From Gammaproteobacteria bacterium (GTDB lineage Bacteria; Pseudomonadota; Gammaproteobacteria; Steroidobacterales; Steroidobacteraceae), in NCBI GenBank assembly GCA_025358295.1, contig JANYJY010000048.1, forward strand, positions 1 through 50,117: a stretch of 50,117 nt of DNA, written 5' to 3'. The notes under the pieces are model-generated. The model did no database searches. It was not told the origin of the DNA and worked only from the letters and a program-made list of their open reading frames with translations. Made by a program: the position numbers and the translations under genes. Positions 43,112 to 50,117 of the stretch are shown in pieces (the first letter of the stretch is position 1; every line of letters starts with the position of its first letter).

Positions 43112-44230
43112 CTAGAAGAATCCATGCAGCTGCACGAAGTACAGCCTCTGGTGTTCGAGGTCATCCTGGGGAATGCCGTCGTTCCAGCGAACACCGGCGC
43201 GAATCTGCACGAATTGGACGGGCGAGAGTTCATAGATCAGACTCCAGCGGGTCTGCTCGCCGTTGGCCACTGCACGGTTGGGATTGAGGAACTCCGCGGT
43301 GACCTTGACATTGTTGCCGCGCGCAACCATCCAATTGGCTTCGAGCAGTCCGGCGAGTTGTTTGCCTTGTCCGGCGGCGATGCTTCGATCGTCGGTAATG
43401 TCGGCCTGGCCCAACCATGCGATGGGTCCGGTGCGAAGTCCCGCAAAAATGCCGTAAGCGCTTTTCGCGCCCGCGGGTTGATCGTTGCGGTTCGCCGCCA
43501 GCCCCATCCGCCAGCGTGATGCCACAAAAGCCAGCTGACCGCTTGACTGTTTGCCGGCGCCGCTGACGGCGCCGCCGGCAGTGCCATTGCTCACGGCGAT
43601 CTGCGCATCCCAGTGACCGCGTTCCCAGCCGAATTCCACTCCCTGATCGGGCGTGGTCATATTAATTCCGGTGGCGGTGAAAATGAACGCGGTTTGGTCC
43701 TGAAGACGCAATCCAAACGGCAGGTACATTTGCCCGGCCTTGAGATACCAGTCGTGCGTCGCACCCCAGTACATCAAGTAGGCCTCGCGATTCAACGCTC
43801 CGCCGGGTGCGATCTGTTCATCGACATACGCCAGCAATCGATTGGCAATCACGTCGGCCTCGAAGTACACACGGGTCTGTTCCAAGGCGAATTGCTGCAC
43901 GGAATGGGCGTGCGGAACCTGAGTCACGGAGGCGTCGAAGCGAAGGTCGCCGCCGACACGAATGTATTGACCCACCTGGCCGGTCCAGTTATCGAGCACG
44001 CTGTCCAGATGCTGCGCCGGCAATACGGTTTGCGCGAAAATATCGCCGAAGGCGGTACGCAGGCCGCCGCCGGTGGGATTGACATGGCATTGTGAGCACT
44101 TGAGGCCCAGTTGCACGGCAAGATATGGCTCCGCATGCGCCGCGTTGGCGGCAAAATAAAGCAATGTCAGCAGGCCGATTCGGCCGAGCGCTGCGGCGCG
44201 CCGTTGCCGCAAGGTGCTCAGGGCCGTCAT
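43112..44230 (-). CDS. Outer-membrane beta-barrel protein with an N-terminal c-type heme site
   Basis: A 372-residue exported protein. After a signal peptide (LLYFAANAAHA) comes CSQCHVNPTGGGLR (about 44-57), a single CxxCH followed by the usual downstream glycines, and then a porin-like body of alternating beta-strands (YLKAGQMYLPFGLRLQDQTAF, GVEFGWERGHWDAQIAVSN) ending HGFF with terminal Phe. It appears to be a porin with a heme-binding plug or an outer-membrane electron conduit. Its ATG overlaps the stop of the heme lipoprotein by 4 bases, so the two are co-translated and probably act together. Confidence 0.85.
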   Translation of the reverse strand: MTALSTLRQRRAAALGRIGLLTLLYFAANAAHAEPYLAVQLGLKCSQCHVNPTGGGLRTAFGDIFAQTVLPAQHLDSVLDNWTGQVGQYIRVGGDLRFDASVTQVPHAHSVQQFALEQTRVYFEADVIANRLLAYVDEQIAPGGALNREAYLMYWGATHDWYLKAGQMYLPFGLRLQDQTAFIFTATGINMTTPDQGVEFGWERGHWDAQIAVSNGTAGGAVSGAGKQSSGQLAFVASRWRMGLAANRNDQPAGAKSAYGIFAGLRTGPIAWLGQADITDDRSIAAGQGKQLAGLLEANWMVARGNNVKVTAEFLNPNRAVANGEQTRWSLIYELSPVQFVQIRAGVRWNDGIPQDDLEHQRLYFVQLHGFF

Positions 44231-45039
44231 GGCGCAGGCTCCACGGAAAACTTGATCGTGACATTGGCGCCGAGCGTCCGGCCTTGCAGGTTGGCCAATG
44301 CGCCGCCATCGGTGCCGCGCAGAATCACGCGGTAATCGCCGGCATCGAGTGCCTTGCGCGGAGTGATCATCAGTACCGCAAAGTTGTCCGTCGACAGCGC
44401 CGCCACGGCTGGTATGCGCAAGGCAATTGAGTCCTCAGTGAATTTCTCCAGCGACACGGTGTCGTCGTTGATGAGCGAGGTGTCGAGATCTTGGGTGAAA
44501 GTGACCACGATGCGGGCCGGCGGCTTTATCAGCGCGGATCGGTCTAGGGGAGCGGAAGTTTGCATGGCGAAATCCTGGGCGGTGGCGGTGGAATTGGAGG
44601 CGCCGTTCGTGATCCATTGTCGGATTGCGTCGATCGTGGCTTGCGTGAGCGGCGCCTCTCCAAGCGGCATTTGACCGCCGGCGATGCGCGGCAGTCCTTC
44701 GATTTTATGCACCATGTAACTGTTATCGGGATCGCCGGGTTTTACTCGTAGCAGATTGGACTGTTCGTTGCTCGGGACGCCTACCAAGAGGTTGTAGCTA
44801 TGCGTGGAATCGAGCTGCAGGCCTTCGGGCGCGCTGGCGCCGATATGGCATTTGGAGCAGATAGGTGTGAACACATTATCCTGAATGGATTGGAAGTCGG
44901 CGGTGATCGGTCCGCCCTTGCCTCCACCTGCCGAAATGGGCTGGCCATTCTGGTCGAGCCCCTCGCCGTTGCCGGCGCAACTCGCTGCGCAAGCGGAGAG
45001 CGAGAGCACGAGCAACAAGCGCTTGACGACGATCTGCAT
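44227..45039 (-). CDS. c-type heme lipoprotein with Ig-like C-terminal domain
   Basis: A 270-residue lipoprotein (MQIVVKRLLLVLSLSACAAS...; lipobox before Cys). Residues about 45-155 hold PICSKCHIG, then SNLLRVKPGDPDNSYMVHKIEG and QMPLG, nearly the same pattern as the C-terminus of the protein at 5676-7700. A bacterial Ig-like domain (about 165-270, ARIVVTFTQDLDTSLINDD...) follows. The frame is open to 45129, but the lipoprotein signal sets the start at ATG 45039. ATGA coupling to the heme-porin suggests a two-part outer-membrane redox unit. Confidence 0.85.
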   Translation of the reverse strand: MQIVVKRLLLVLSLSACAASCAGNGEGLDQNGQPISAGGGKGGPITADFQSIQDNVFTPICSKCHIGASAPEGLQLDSTHSYNLLVGVPSNEQSNLLRVKPGDPDNSYMVHKIEGLPRIAGGQMPLGEAPLTQATIDAIRQWITNGASNSTATAQDFAMQTSAPLDRSALIKPPARIVVTFTQDLDTSLINDDTVSLEKFTEDSIALRIPAVAALSTDNFAVLMITPRKALDAGDYRVILRGTDGGALANLQGRTLGANVTIKFSVEPAP

Positions 45040-45210
45040 GGACGAACTCACGATGAAGACAGGCAGGAGTAAGTACCCGACAATCGACTCTGGGTTTAGT
45101 CCGGTGTGGGCAAGTGCCCAAGCATTCAATAAAGAGTTAATCTGCGTAGCGGTCGTTAATCGGGAGAATTTAATGCAGGGTCCGGCAGCTGAACCGGCGG
45201 TATTGCGATA

Positions 45211-45936
45211 GTGCGCCTGCTCGCGGGCAGCCTTACTTTGTCGCTGGGTGTTGCCGTCGGAAGCTCGCAGTGCACGGCGGCCGATTTATGGGGCGGTTCA
45301 ATCGCCATGACCAGCGACTATCTGGTGCGCGGCATATCGCGAAGCGACGAGCGCCCTGCGTTGCAATTGGATCTGCATTATTTGAGCAGCTCGGGAATTC
45401 TCGCCGGATTGTTTGCATCCAACACGCGCATCGATTCCGATCTGCCGACCGATGCGGAGTTAAATGCCTTTGTGGGCTACGCGTGGGCATCGGGGAGCGA
45501 TTGGCACGGCAGGATTCTGGCCGGTCACTATGCCTATCCGTGGAACCGGGCCGGATCCGGATACAACTATGACCAGCTGGATATCGACCTGGACTTTCGC
45601 CAATGGCTGGATATCGATCTGGTGTATTCCCCCAATGCGCCGCGCTACCTGAAGTATCGGGGCCTGATCGGTGTGGCGTCGGAATCTGCCGAGGTCAATG
45701 TGCGCAGAGCGTTGCCGATGCTGCGCCGCCTGACGGTCGTGGCGGGTATTGGCTATTCTCATTATGGCGGCCCCAATTCGGAGGAATACGCCTATTGGAG
45801 CCTGGGAGCCGCCTATGACCTGGCGCCGGTGTCCTTGGTTATGTCTTATGTCGATACGTCGTCCGGCGCTAAGGCATTGTTTTATAATGCGGCGTCGCAA
45901 GGCCGCTGGACCGGCACGGTCATTTGGCGCTTCTAA
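45211..45936 (+). CDS. TorF-family putative porin
   Basis: A 241-residue outer-membrane protein of the TorF (TIGR02001-like) family: signal peptide, then GGSIAMTSDYLVRGISRSDERPALQ, the diagnostic first strands, and a C-terminus GRWTGTVIWRF with final Phe. The start is GTG 45211. It diverges from the heme-lipoprotein gene 171 bases away and precedes the ECF sigma operon. The family is often found near nutrient or redox genes; its substrate is unknown. Confidence 0.9.
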   Translation: MRLLAGSLTLSLGVAVGSSQCTAADLWGGSIAMTSDYLVRGISRSDERPALQLDLHYLSSSGILAGLFASNTRIDSDLPTDAELNAFVGYAWASGSDWHGRILAGHYAYPWNRAGSGYNYDQLDIDLDFRQWLDIDLVYSPNAPRYLKYRGLIGVASESAEVNVRRALPMLRRLTVVAGIGYSHYGGPNSEEYAYWSLGAAYDLAPVSLVMSYVDTSSGAKALFYNAASQGRWTGTVIWRF

Positions 45937-45952
45937 TTTTTTGCACCGCGAT

Positions 45953-45988
45953 GGCAACTTTCGTCATTGCGGCCGGTACTTACGGTGA
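45953..45988 (+). promoter_or_regulatory. Candidate ECF-type promoter of the sigma operon
   Basis: ggcaacttt at 45953-45961 resembles the AAC-containing -35 element recognised by ECF sigma factors, and lies about 63 bases before the sigma gene start. A matching -10 box about 16 bases later is not clear. If real it would give positive autoregulation, which is usual for these operons. Confidence 0.35.
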
Positions 45989-46023
45989 ATGGCTCGACAT
46001 AGATAAAGGAGCGGCATTCGTCG

Positions 46024-46608
46024 ATGGCCCTACTGGCTAAAATTTCTGCGAAGGAGCACGACGGCGCCCTGCTTGCGGCGGTCGCGGCGGGAAATCGCCG
46101 CGCACTCGAGGATCTGTATCTCGGTTATCACCGGCGCCTGGCGCGATTCTTGTCGCGCTTCACCCCGCGCTACGAAAACATTGAGGAGATCATCAACGAT
46201 ACCTTCATGGTGGTCTGGCAGAATGCCAAGGATTTTCGCAACGCGTCCCAGGTGTCGACTTGGATCATCGGCATTGCGTACCGCACGGCGCTGAAGTCGA
46301 TTCGGCGTCAAAAAAATCACAGCGGCACGCGCAGCTTGGACGACTATCCTGAGCAGACCATCGATCCCACGTCCGACACCGAAGTGAAGGATTGGCTCAA
46401 GCACGGATTGGATCGGCTATCGGACGAGCATCGCCTGACGCTGGAGCTTGCCTATCACATGGGGCATTCATTGGAGGAAGTCGCGGCAATCACTGGCTGT
46501 CCGGTGGGAACCGTCAAGGCACGCATGTTTCACGCGCGTGAAAAATTACGTCAATGCCTGCCGCACCTGGGGCGCGGCACCTGCGAATTGCCACCGGGCA
46601 ACGAATGA
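46024..46608 (+). CDS. ECF-family RNA polymerase sigma factor
   Basis: A 194-residue sigma-70 family protein. Region 2 is LEDLYLGYHRRLARFLSR, NIEEIINDTFMVVWQNAKDF and QVSTWIIGIAYRTALKSIRRQ; region 4 is LTLELAYHMGHSLEEVAAITGCPVGTVKARMFHAREKLR (read in pieces). Standard length for an ECF factor. AAAGGAG lies 12 bases before the ATG. It overlaps the anti-sigma gene by ATGA, so the two are coupled. It would direct transcription of an envelope- or protease-related regulon, possibly including its own operon. Confidence 0.95.
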   Translation: MALLAKISAKEHDGALLAAVAAGNRRALEDLYLGYHRRLARFLSRFTPRYENIEEIINDTFMVVWQNAKDFRNASQVSTWIIGIAYRTALKSIRRQKNHSGTRSLDDYPEQTIDPTSDTEVKDWLKHGLDRLSDEHRLTLELAYHMGHSLEEVAAITGCPVGTVKARMFHAREKLRQCLPHLGRGTCELPPGNE

Positions 46609-47327
46609 CTCACGACCCCCGCAATGATGGTGCGCGCGAGCACACGGCCGTCTCGGACCTCTTGCCCTGGTATGCCAATGGCAGTATCGACGAGCATGAG
46701 CGTGAAAGAGTCGATGTTCATCTCGCGCTCTGCGATGCCTGCCGTCTGGACCTCGCGCACGAGCAGCGGGTCTACCGTGGCATGAACTCGGGCACTGGAA
46801 TCGAATATATGCCTGCCGCGTCGTTGAAACGTCTGCAGGCGCGGCTGGATGCCGCGGGCGCCGACACGTCGATGAGCGATGCCTCGCCGAGGGCGCCCTC
46901 GACGACCGAGAGCGCTGCGCCCTTGGCGGCGCGGTCGCGCCGCGCGGTGCCGTGGCAGGCAGTAATGGCAGCATCGATTGCCGTCATGGCCGTGGCGCTC
47001 AGCTTATTGGTCACCGATCAGTGGCTGCAATTCCGCGCACGGTCGGCGCAGCCCGGCTACACCACCGTCACAGCGCCTATTGCGCGCGCCCCGGGTGAGG
47101 TCATTCGGGCGGTATTCTCGCCGGCGATTACCTTGGTCGAGCTTCAGGCCATCCTTGATGAGGCACAGCTGCGTATCGTCGCGGGGCCGACCGAGGCGGG
47201 CGTGTATTCATTGGCCACGAATTCCCGCCGGCCGATCGGATCCTCTCTGGCATTGCTGCGCGCGCACGCGGTGGTGCGATTTGCGGAGAGCACTCAATCG
47301 AGTTCAAATCCGGGCGATGTGCCGTGA
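46605..47327 (+). CDS. Zinc-finger anti-sigma factor with a propeptide-like periplasmic domain
   Basis: A 240-residue transmembrane anti-sigma factor. The cytoplasmic part has the ZAS motif HLALCDACR (H-x3-C-x2-C, about 39-46), then a linker, one membrane helix (AVMAASIAVMAVALSLLV, about 115-133) and an exported C-terminal domain of about 100 residues. That domain (VELQAILDEAQLRIVAGP...GVYSLATN...LALLRAHAVVRFAES) has the pattern of an I9-type propeptide of S8 peptidases and parallels residues 75-125 of the S8 protein encoded next. It is coupled to the sigma gene by ATGA and to the peptidase gene by GTGA. It would hold the sigma factor until the exported domain is cleaved or bound. Confidence 0.9.
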   Translation: MTHDPRNDGAREHTAVSDLLPWYANGSIDEHERERVDVHLALCDACRLDLAHEQRVYRGMNSGTGIEYMPAASLKRLQARLDAAGADTSMSDASPRAPSTTESAAPLAARSRRAVPWQAVMAASIAVMAVALSLLVTDQWLQFRARSAQPGYTTVTAPIARAPGEVIRAVFSPAITLVELQAILDEAQLRIVAGPTEAGVYSLATNSRRPIGSSLALLRAHAVVRFAESTQSSSNPGDVP

Positions 47328-48637
47328 GGAATTGGGCTGCGATTGTTGTTCTGCTGATGGTTTCTGCCTGCGGCAATACGCCGGTGCGAATCGAATCGCG
47401 TGCGCTGGCGGACCAGGTGTCCCGATCCCCCGAACATTTCATTATCGCAGCGGTGCAAGACGATCCCGGCGGCATGGTGGCTCACGCGGGCAGCACACCG
47501 CGCGGCTACGACAACATAGCGCCCTATGGGCCAAGCCCGACCGCGCAGCGCATGATGCGCTCCTTGGAGAACGACTATGGCCTGCGCGAGGTGAGCGCAT
47601 GGCCGATTCAGCCCCTGCACATGCATTGCGCGGTGCTGGAGGTTCCCGATGGCACGGATCGTGACACGGTGCTGCTGGCGATGGCACACGATCGCCGTAT
47701 CAAGCTGGCGCAGCCCATGCAGGGCTTTGCAACGCGCACCGCGGGTTATAACGATCCGTATTGGGAGTTGCAGCGCGGCTTCCTGCAAATGGATGTGGCC
47801 GACGCGCATCCCTGGTCGCGAGGCGAGGGAGTCAAGGTGGCCATCATCGACACCGGTGCCGATACTCAGCATCCGGACCTGCGCGGCAGCATTATCGCCG
47901 CCCTGAATTTCGTCGATTCCGATGCGGCGCAATTTCAGCGCGACCGGCATGGTACGGAAATCGCGGGCGTCATCGCAGCCGTGGCCAACAATGGACAAGG
48001 CATCGTGGGGATCGCTCCCGGCGCACGCCTCTTGGTGTTGAAAGCTTGCTGGCAGGCCGAGGCCGGCATCGATGCCGCGCATTGTAATTCCTTTACACTT
48101 GCCCGGGCCCTCGTTGCGGCGTTCGATGCGCACGCGCAAATCGTGAATCTCAGTTTGGCCGGACCCGCGGATCCCTTGCTCAGCGATCTCATTCAAGAGG
48201 GCATCCGCCGGGGCGTACTGTTCGTGGGCGCGGCGCCGGCGGACGGCGGCGACGGCAACAAGGGCTTCCTGCAGCTGCCGGGAGTCATCGAAGTGGCGAG
48301 TGCGGGAACGCGCACATTGGGACCGGCTCTGTACGCGCCTGGCCGGGAGATTTTGACCTTGCTACCCGGCGGTCACTACGATTTTGCGACCGGAGATTCC
48401 ATCGCCACCGCACAGGTCAGCGGAGTCCTGGCGCTGATGCTGGCCCGGAAGTCCAGCTTGTCGGCGTCAGACGCCTATCGGGTGCTACGCGACAGCAGCG
48501 GAAAATCCGCCGCAGACGGCAGCACGATCGATGCCTGCGCCGCAGTGGTATCCATCGTCGGGCAGGGCGCTTGCAACCCGGCGGGCCCCACACATCGGGT
48601 CGCGGACGGGCAGACGCAGCGCCTCACGCTGCATTGA
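47324..48637 (+). CDS. S8 (subtilisin-like) serine peptidase lipoprotein
   Basis: A 437-residue lipoprotein peptidase (VVLLMVSACG). Residues about 35-135 form a propeptide-like domain; the catalytic domain has AIIDTGAD (Asp about 178), RDRHGTEIAGV (His about 209) and GDSIATAQVSG (Ser about 359). The oxyanion Asn of subtilisin (AAGN) is not seen; the equivalent strand reads FVGAAPADGG. So the triad is complete but the oxyanion hole may be altered. GTG 47324 overlaps the anti-sigma stop, so it is co-made with the protein it could regulate or cut. Confidence 0.9.
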   Translation: MRNWAAIVVLLMVSACGNTPVRIESRALADQVSRSPEHFIIAAVQDDPGGMVAHAGSTPRGYDNIAPYGPSPTAQRMMRSLENDYGLREVSAWPIQPLHMHCAVLEVPDGTDRDTVLLAMAHDRRIKLAQPMQGFATRTAGYNDPYWELQRGFLQMDVADAHPWSRGEGVKVAIIDTGADTQHPDLRGSIIAALNFVDSDAAQFQRDRHGTEIAGVIAAVANNGQGIVGIAPGARLLVLKACWQAEAGIDAAHCNSFTLARALVAAFDAHAQIVNLSLAGPADPLLSDLIQEGIRRGVLFVGAAPADGGDGNKGFLQLPGVIEVASAGTRTLGPALYAPGREILTLLPGGHYDFATGDSIATAQVSGVLALMLARKSSLSASDAYRVLRDSSGKSAADGSTIDACAAVVSIVGQGACNPAGPTHRVADGQTQRLTLH

Positions 48638-48647
48638 GCCGGCATCG

Positions 48648-49604
48648 TTAGGGCGGTGGACTTTCCGCATTGAGCGCAATCTGGCTCAGGCGATGTTCAT
48701 CGACAATGACGACGATGCCGCTGGCGATGACGATGCAGGCTCCCAAGATCAGGGTCAGCGAAGGCGATGCCGACCAAAATATCCAGTCAATGGCGAAAGC
48801 CCAGAGCAGCGCCGTATATTCAAATGGCCCGACAACCGAGGGAGGCGCGCGACGGAAGGCGTCCGTCAGCCACATTTGACCCAGCGCTCCGGTGATGCCA
48901 ATGCCGATGAGCCAGCCCCAATCGCCGTCGAGCACGGGACGCCAGTCGCCGAGCGCCAGCACCCCGCAACCGACGCTGACCATCAGCAAATACCAGAACA
49001 CCATGGACAAGCTCGAGTTGGATTTCCCCAGCGTGCGCACCGTCAAGGCGCTGAGCGAATAGCAAATAGTGGCCACTGCGGCCGCGCCCGCTGCCGCCAT
49101 GGAGAAGTTGCCCTTTCCCCAGGGCTGGAGAATCACCAGAACTCCGCCCAAACCCACTAGGATCGCCAGCCAACGCTTGCCCGTCACCTGTTCGCCATGC
49201 AAGGGCACCGACAGGGCCGTCATCAAGAGCGGCGCGGCCAAAAACAAAGAGTAGGTCTGCGCCAGGCTTAAGCGGTGAACCGCAAACACGAAGCTCGTCA
49301 GCATGCCAACGCCGAGCGCCGCGCGAAACAGATGCAGCCGCGGGTCGCGCAGCCGCAGCGTTCCCCAAGTCTTTTGCCAGGTGATGGGCAGCAACAGAAA
49401 CAGCCAAGAGGAAATGCAGCGAAGAAAGGAGATTTGCAGCGGCCCGTAGTGTGAGGACAGGCGCTTCATCAGCGAATCCATGATGGAAAAAACGGCCACC
49501 GCAGCCACCATGTAGCCGATGCCGCGCAGCCGCTCACGCGATTGCTCGCGAAAGGCCAGATCTGCAATGGGGCGGGGTTGTCGGCTCATGATGAGGGGCG
49601 CCAT
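48648..49604 (-). CDS. EamA-family (DMT) transporter
   Basis: A 318-residue protein with ten hydrophobic helices in two EamA repeats (first repeat about 30-155, second about 165-300), for example GIGYMVAAVAVFSIMDSLMKRL, VLVILQPWGKGNF and GPFEYTALLWAFAIDW. DMT transporters of this kind export amino acids or other metabolites. The start could be ATG 49604 or 49589. It is convergent with the S8 peptidase gene, 10 bases apart, with no room for a long terminator. Substrate unknown. Confidence 0.9.
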   Translation of the reverse strand: MAPLIMSRQPRPIADLAFREQSRERLRGIGYMVAAVAVFSIMDSLMKRLSSHYGPLQISFLRCISSWLFLLLPITWQKTWGTLRLRDPRLHLFRAALGVGMLTSFVFAVHRLSLAQTYSLFLAAPLLMTALSVPLHGEQVTGKRWLAILVGLGGVLVILQPWGKGNFSMAAAGAAAVATICYSLSALTVRTLGKSNSSLSMVFWYLLMVSVGCGVLALGDWRPVLDGDWGWLIGIGITGALGQMWLTDAFRRAPPSVVGPFEYTALLWAFAIDWIFWSASPSLTLILGACIVIASGIVVIVDEHRLSQIALNAESPPP

Positions 49605-49658
49605 TGTAGACGAGTGCGCCCCTCTGCATCGACAAGGAATCGGTGCGCGTGGATTACG

Positions 49659-50117
49659 CTACATCGAGGCTCGCACGGGATGGGCGCCCAACGAGCGACG
49701 CCGGATGTCCATCATTTTCAGAATCATTGGGGTCAATATAAGCTGCATGGCCAGCTCCATCTTGCCGCCGGGCGCCACGATGATATTGGGACGGGACATG
49801 AAGGAATCGTGCACCATTGACAATAGGTACGGAAAGTCGATGCCCTTGGGGTCTGAAAAGCGGATGACCACGAAACTCTCATCGGCCGCGGGAATATAGC
49901 GCGCCGTGAAGGGATTGGAAGTATCGACGGTGGGCACCCGCTGAAAATTGACATGAGTCTGGGAGAACTGCGGACAAATGTAATTCACGTAGTCCGGCAT
50001 GCGCCGCAGGATGGTGTCGACCACGGCCTCGGTGGAGTATCCGCGGGTTTCCTTGTCACGATGCAGCTTCTGAATCCATTCCAGATTGATGATGGGGACG
50101 ACGCCGATGAGCAGATC
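49659..50117 (-). CDS. Phosphoribulokinase, C-terminal part (5' truncated by window edge)
   Basis: About 152 residues are readable, open to the right edge. HRDKETRGYSTEAVVDTILRRMPDYVNYICPQFSQTHVNFQRVP, VDTSNPF, FVVIRF, GIDFPYLLSMVHDSFMSRPN and PGGKMELAMQLILTPM (read in pieces) are the conserved C-terminal half of proteobacterial phosphoribulokinase, which makes ribulose-1,5-bisphosphate. The ATP-binding N-terminus is outside the window. A GTG at 50022-50024 is an internal codon, not the start. It suggests a Calvin cycle or a nucleoside/one-carbon use of PRK in this organism; no RuBisCO gene is visible here. Confidence 0.92.
   Translation of the reverse strand, partial: DLLIGVVPIINLEWIQKLHRDKETRGYSTEAVVDTILRRMPDYVNYICPQFSQTHVNFQRVPTVDTSNPFTARYIPAADESFVVIRFSDPKGIDFPYLLSMVHDSFMSRPNIIVAPGGKMELAMQLILTPMILKMMDIRRRSLGAHPVRASM

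Overview
This window looks like chromosomal DNA of a high-GC gammaproteobacterium, possibly near the Steroidobacterales/Nevskiales. That placement is an inference from gene content: several TonB-dependent receptors, TPR-sulfotransferases, a TorF-type porin, an ECF sigma/anti-sigma/S8 peptidase operon and a phosphoribulokinase. There is no rRNA or tRNA. I see no insertion sequence, prophage or CRISPR array.

Layout. (1) 2-5473: the end of a heterotetrameric sarcosine oxidase operon (soxD'-soxA-soxG), a membrane-anchored metallo-beta-lactamase-fold hydrolase, and convergent folD. (2) 5676-9941: a large lipoprotein with a C-terminal CxxCH domain, a choline-sulfatase-like enzyme on the opposite strand, and a VapB/VapC-type toxin-antitoxin pair with a perfect inverted repeat at its promoter. 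(3) 9914-24958, all minus strand: two copies of a [TonB-dependent receptor - TPR-sulfotransferase] module. Downstream of the copy nearer the left end lie an exported, MIO-less histidine-ammonia-lyase-like protein, a leaderless PhnD-like binding protein, a fatty-acid desaturase and an MHS transporter. Both modules carry the same terminator hairpin between receptor and sulfotransferase. (4) 25180-28917, minus: GMC oxidoreductase, enolase-superfamily dehydratase-like protein and 3-hydroxyisobutyrate-dehydrogenase-like protein in one operon. (5) 29039-36173, plus: MFS transporter, LysR regulator, dimethylglycine/sarcosine dehydrogenase-like flavoprotein, Rieske oxygenase and a PotF-like lipoprotein. 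(6) 36174-41745: a 30-residue membrane protein, a probable histidine-kinase remnant, an APC permease, a large M14 peptidase and a pirin. (7) 41835-48637: LysR regulator, DUF3309 protein, a two-gene heme-lipoprotein/heme-porin unit, a TorF porin and an ECF sigma - anti-sigma - S8 peptidase operon. (8) 48648-end: an EamA exporter and the C-terminal part of phosphoribulokinase.

How the genes may work together. Regions 1, 2 and 5 hold candidates for nearly every step from choline-O-sulfate through choline, glycine betaine, dimethylglycine and sarcosine to glycine plus one-carbon tetrahydrofolate, with FolD taking up the C1 unit. Regions 3 and 4 look like uptake and conversion systems for unidentified ligands. 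The most unusual material is the duplicated receptor-sulfotransferase module with its internal terminator and the adjoining operon built around a lyase fold that lacks its cofactor-forming residues. A second point of interest is the anti-sigma factor, whose exported part resembles a subtilase propeptide and which is translationally coupled to an S8 peptidase.
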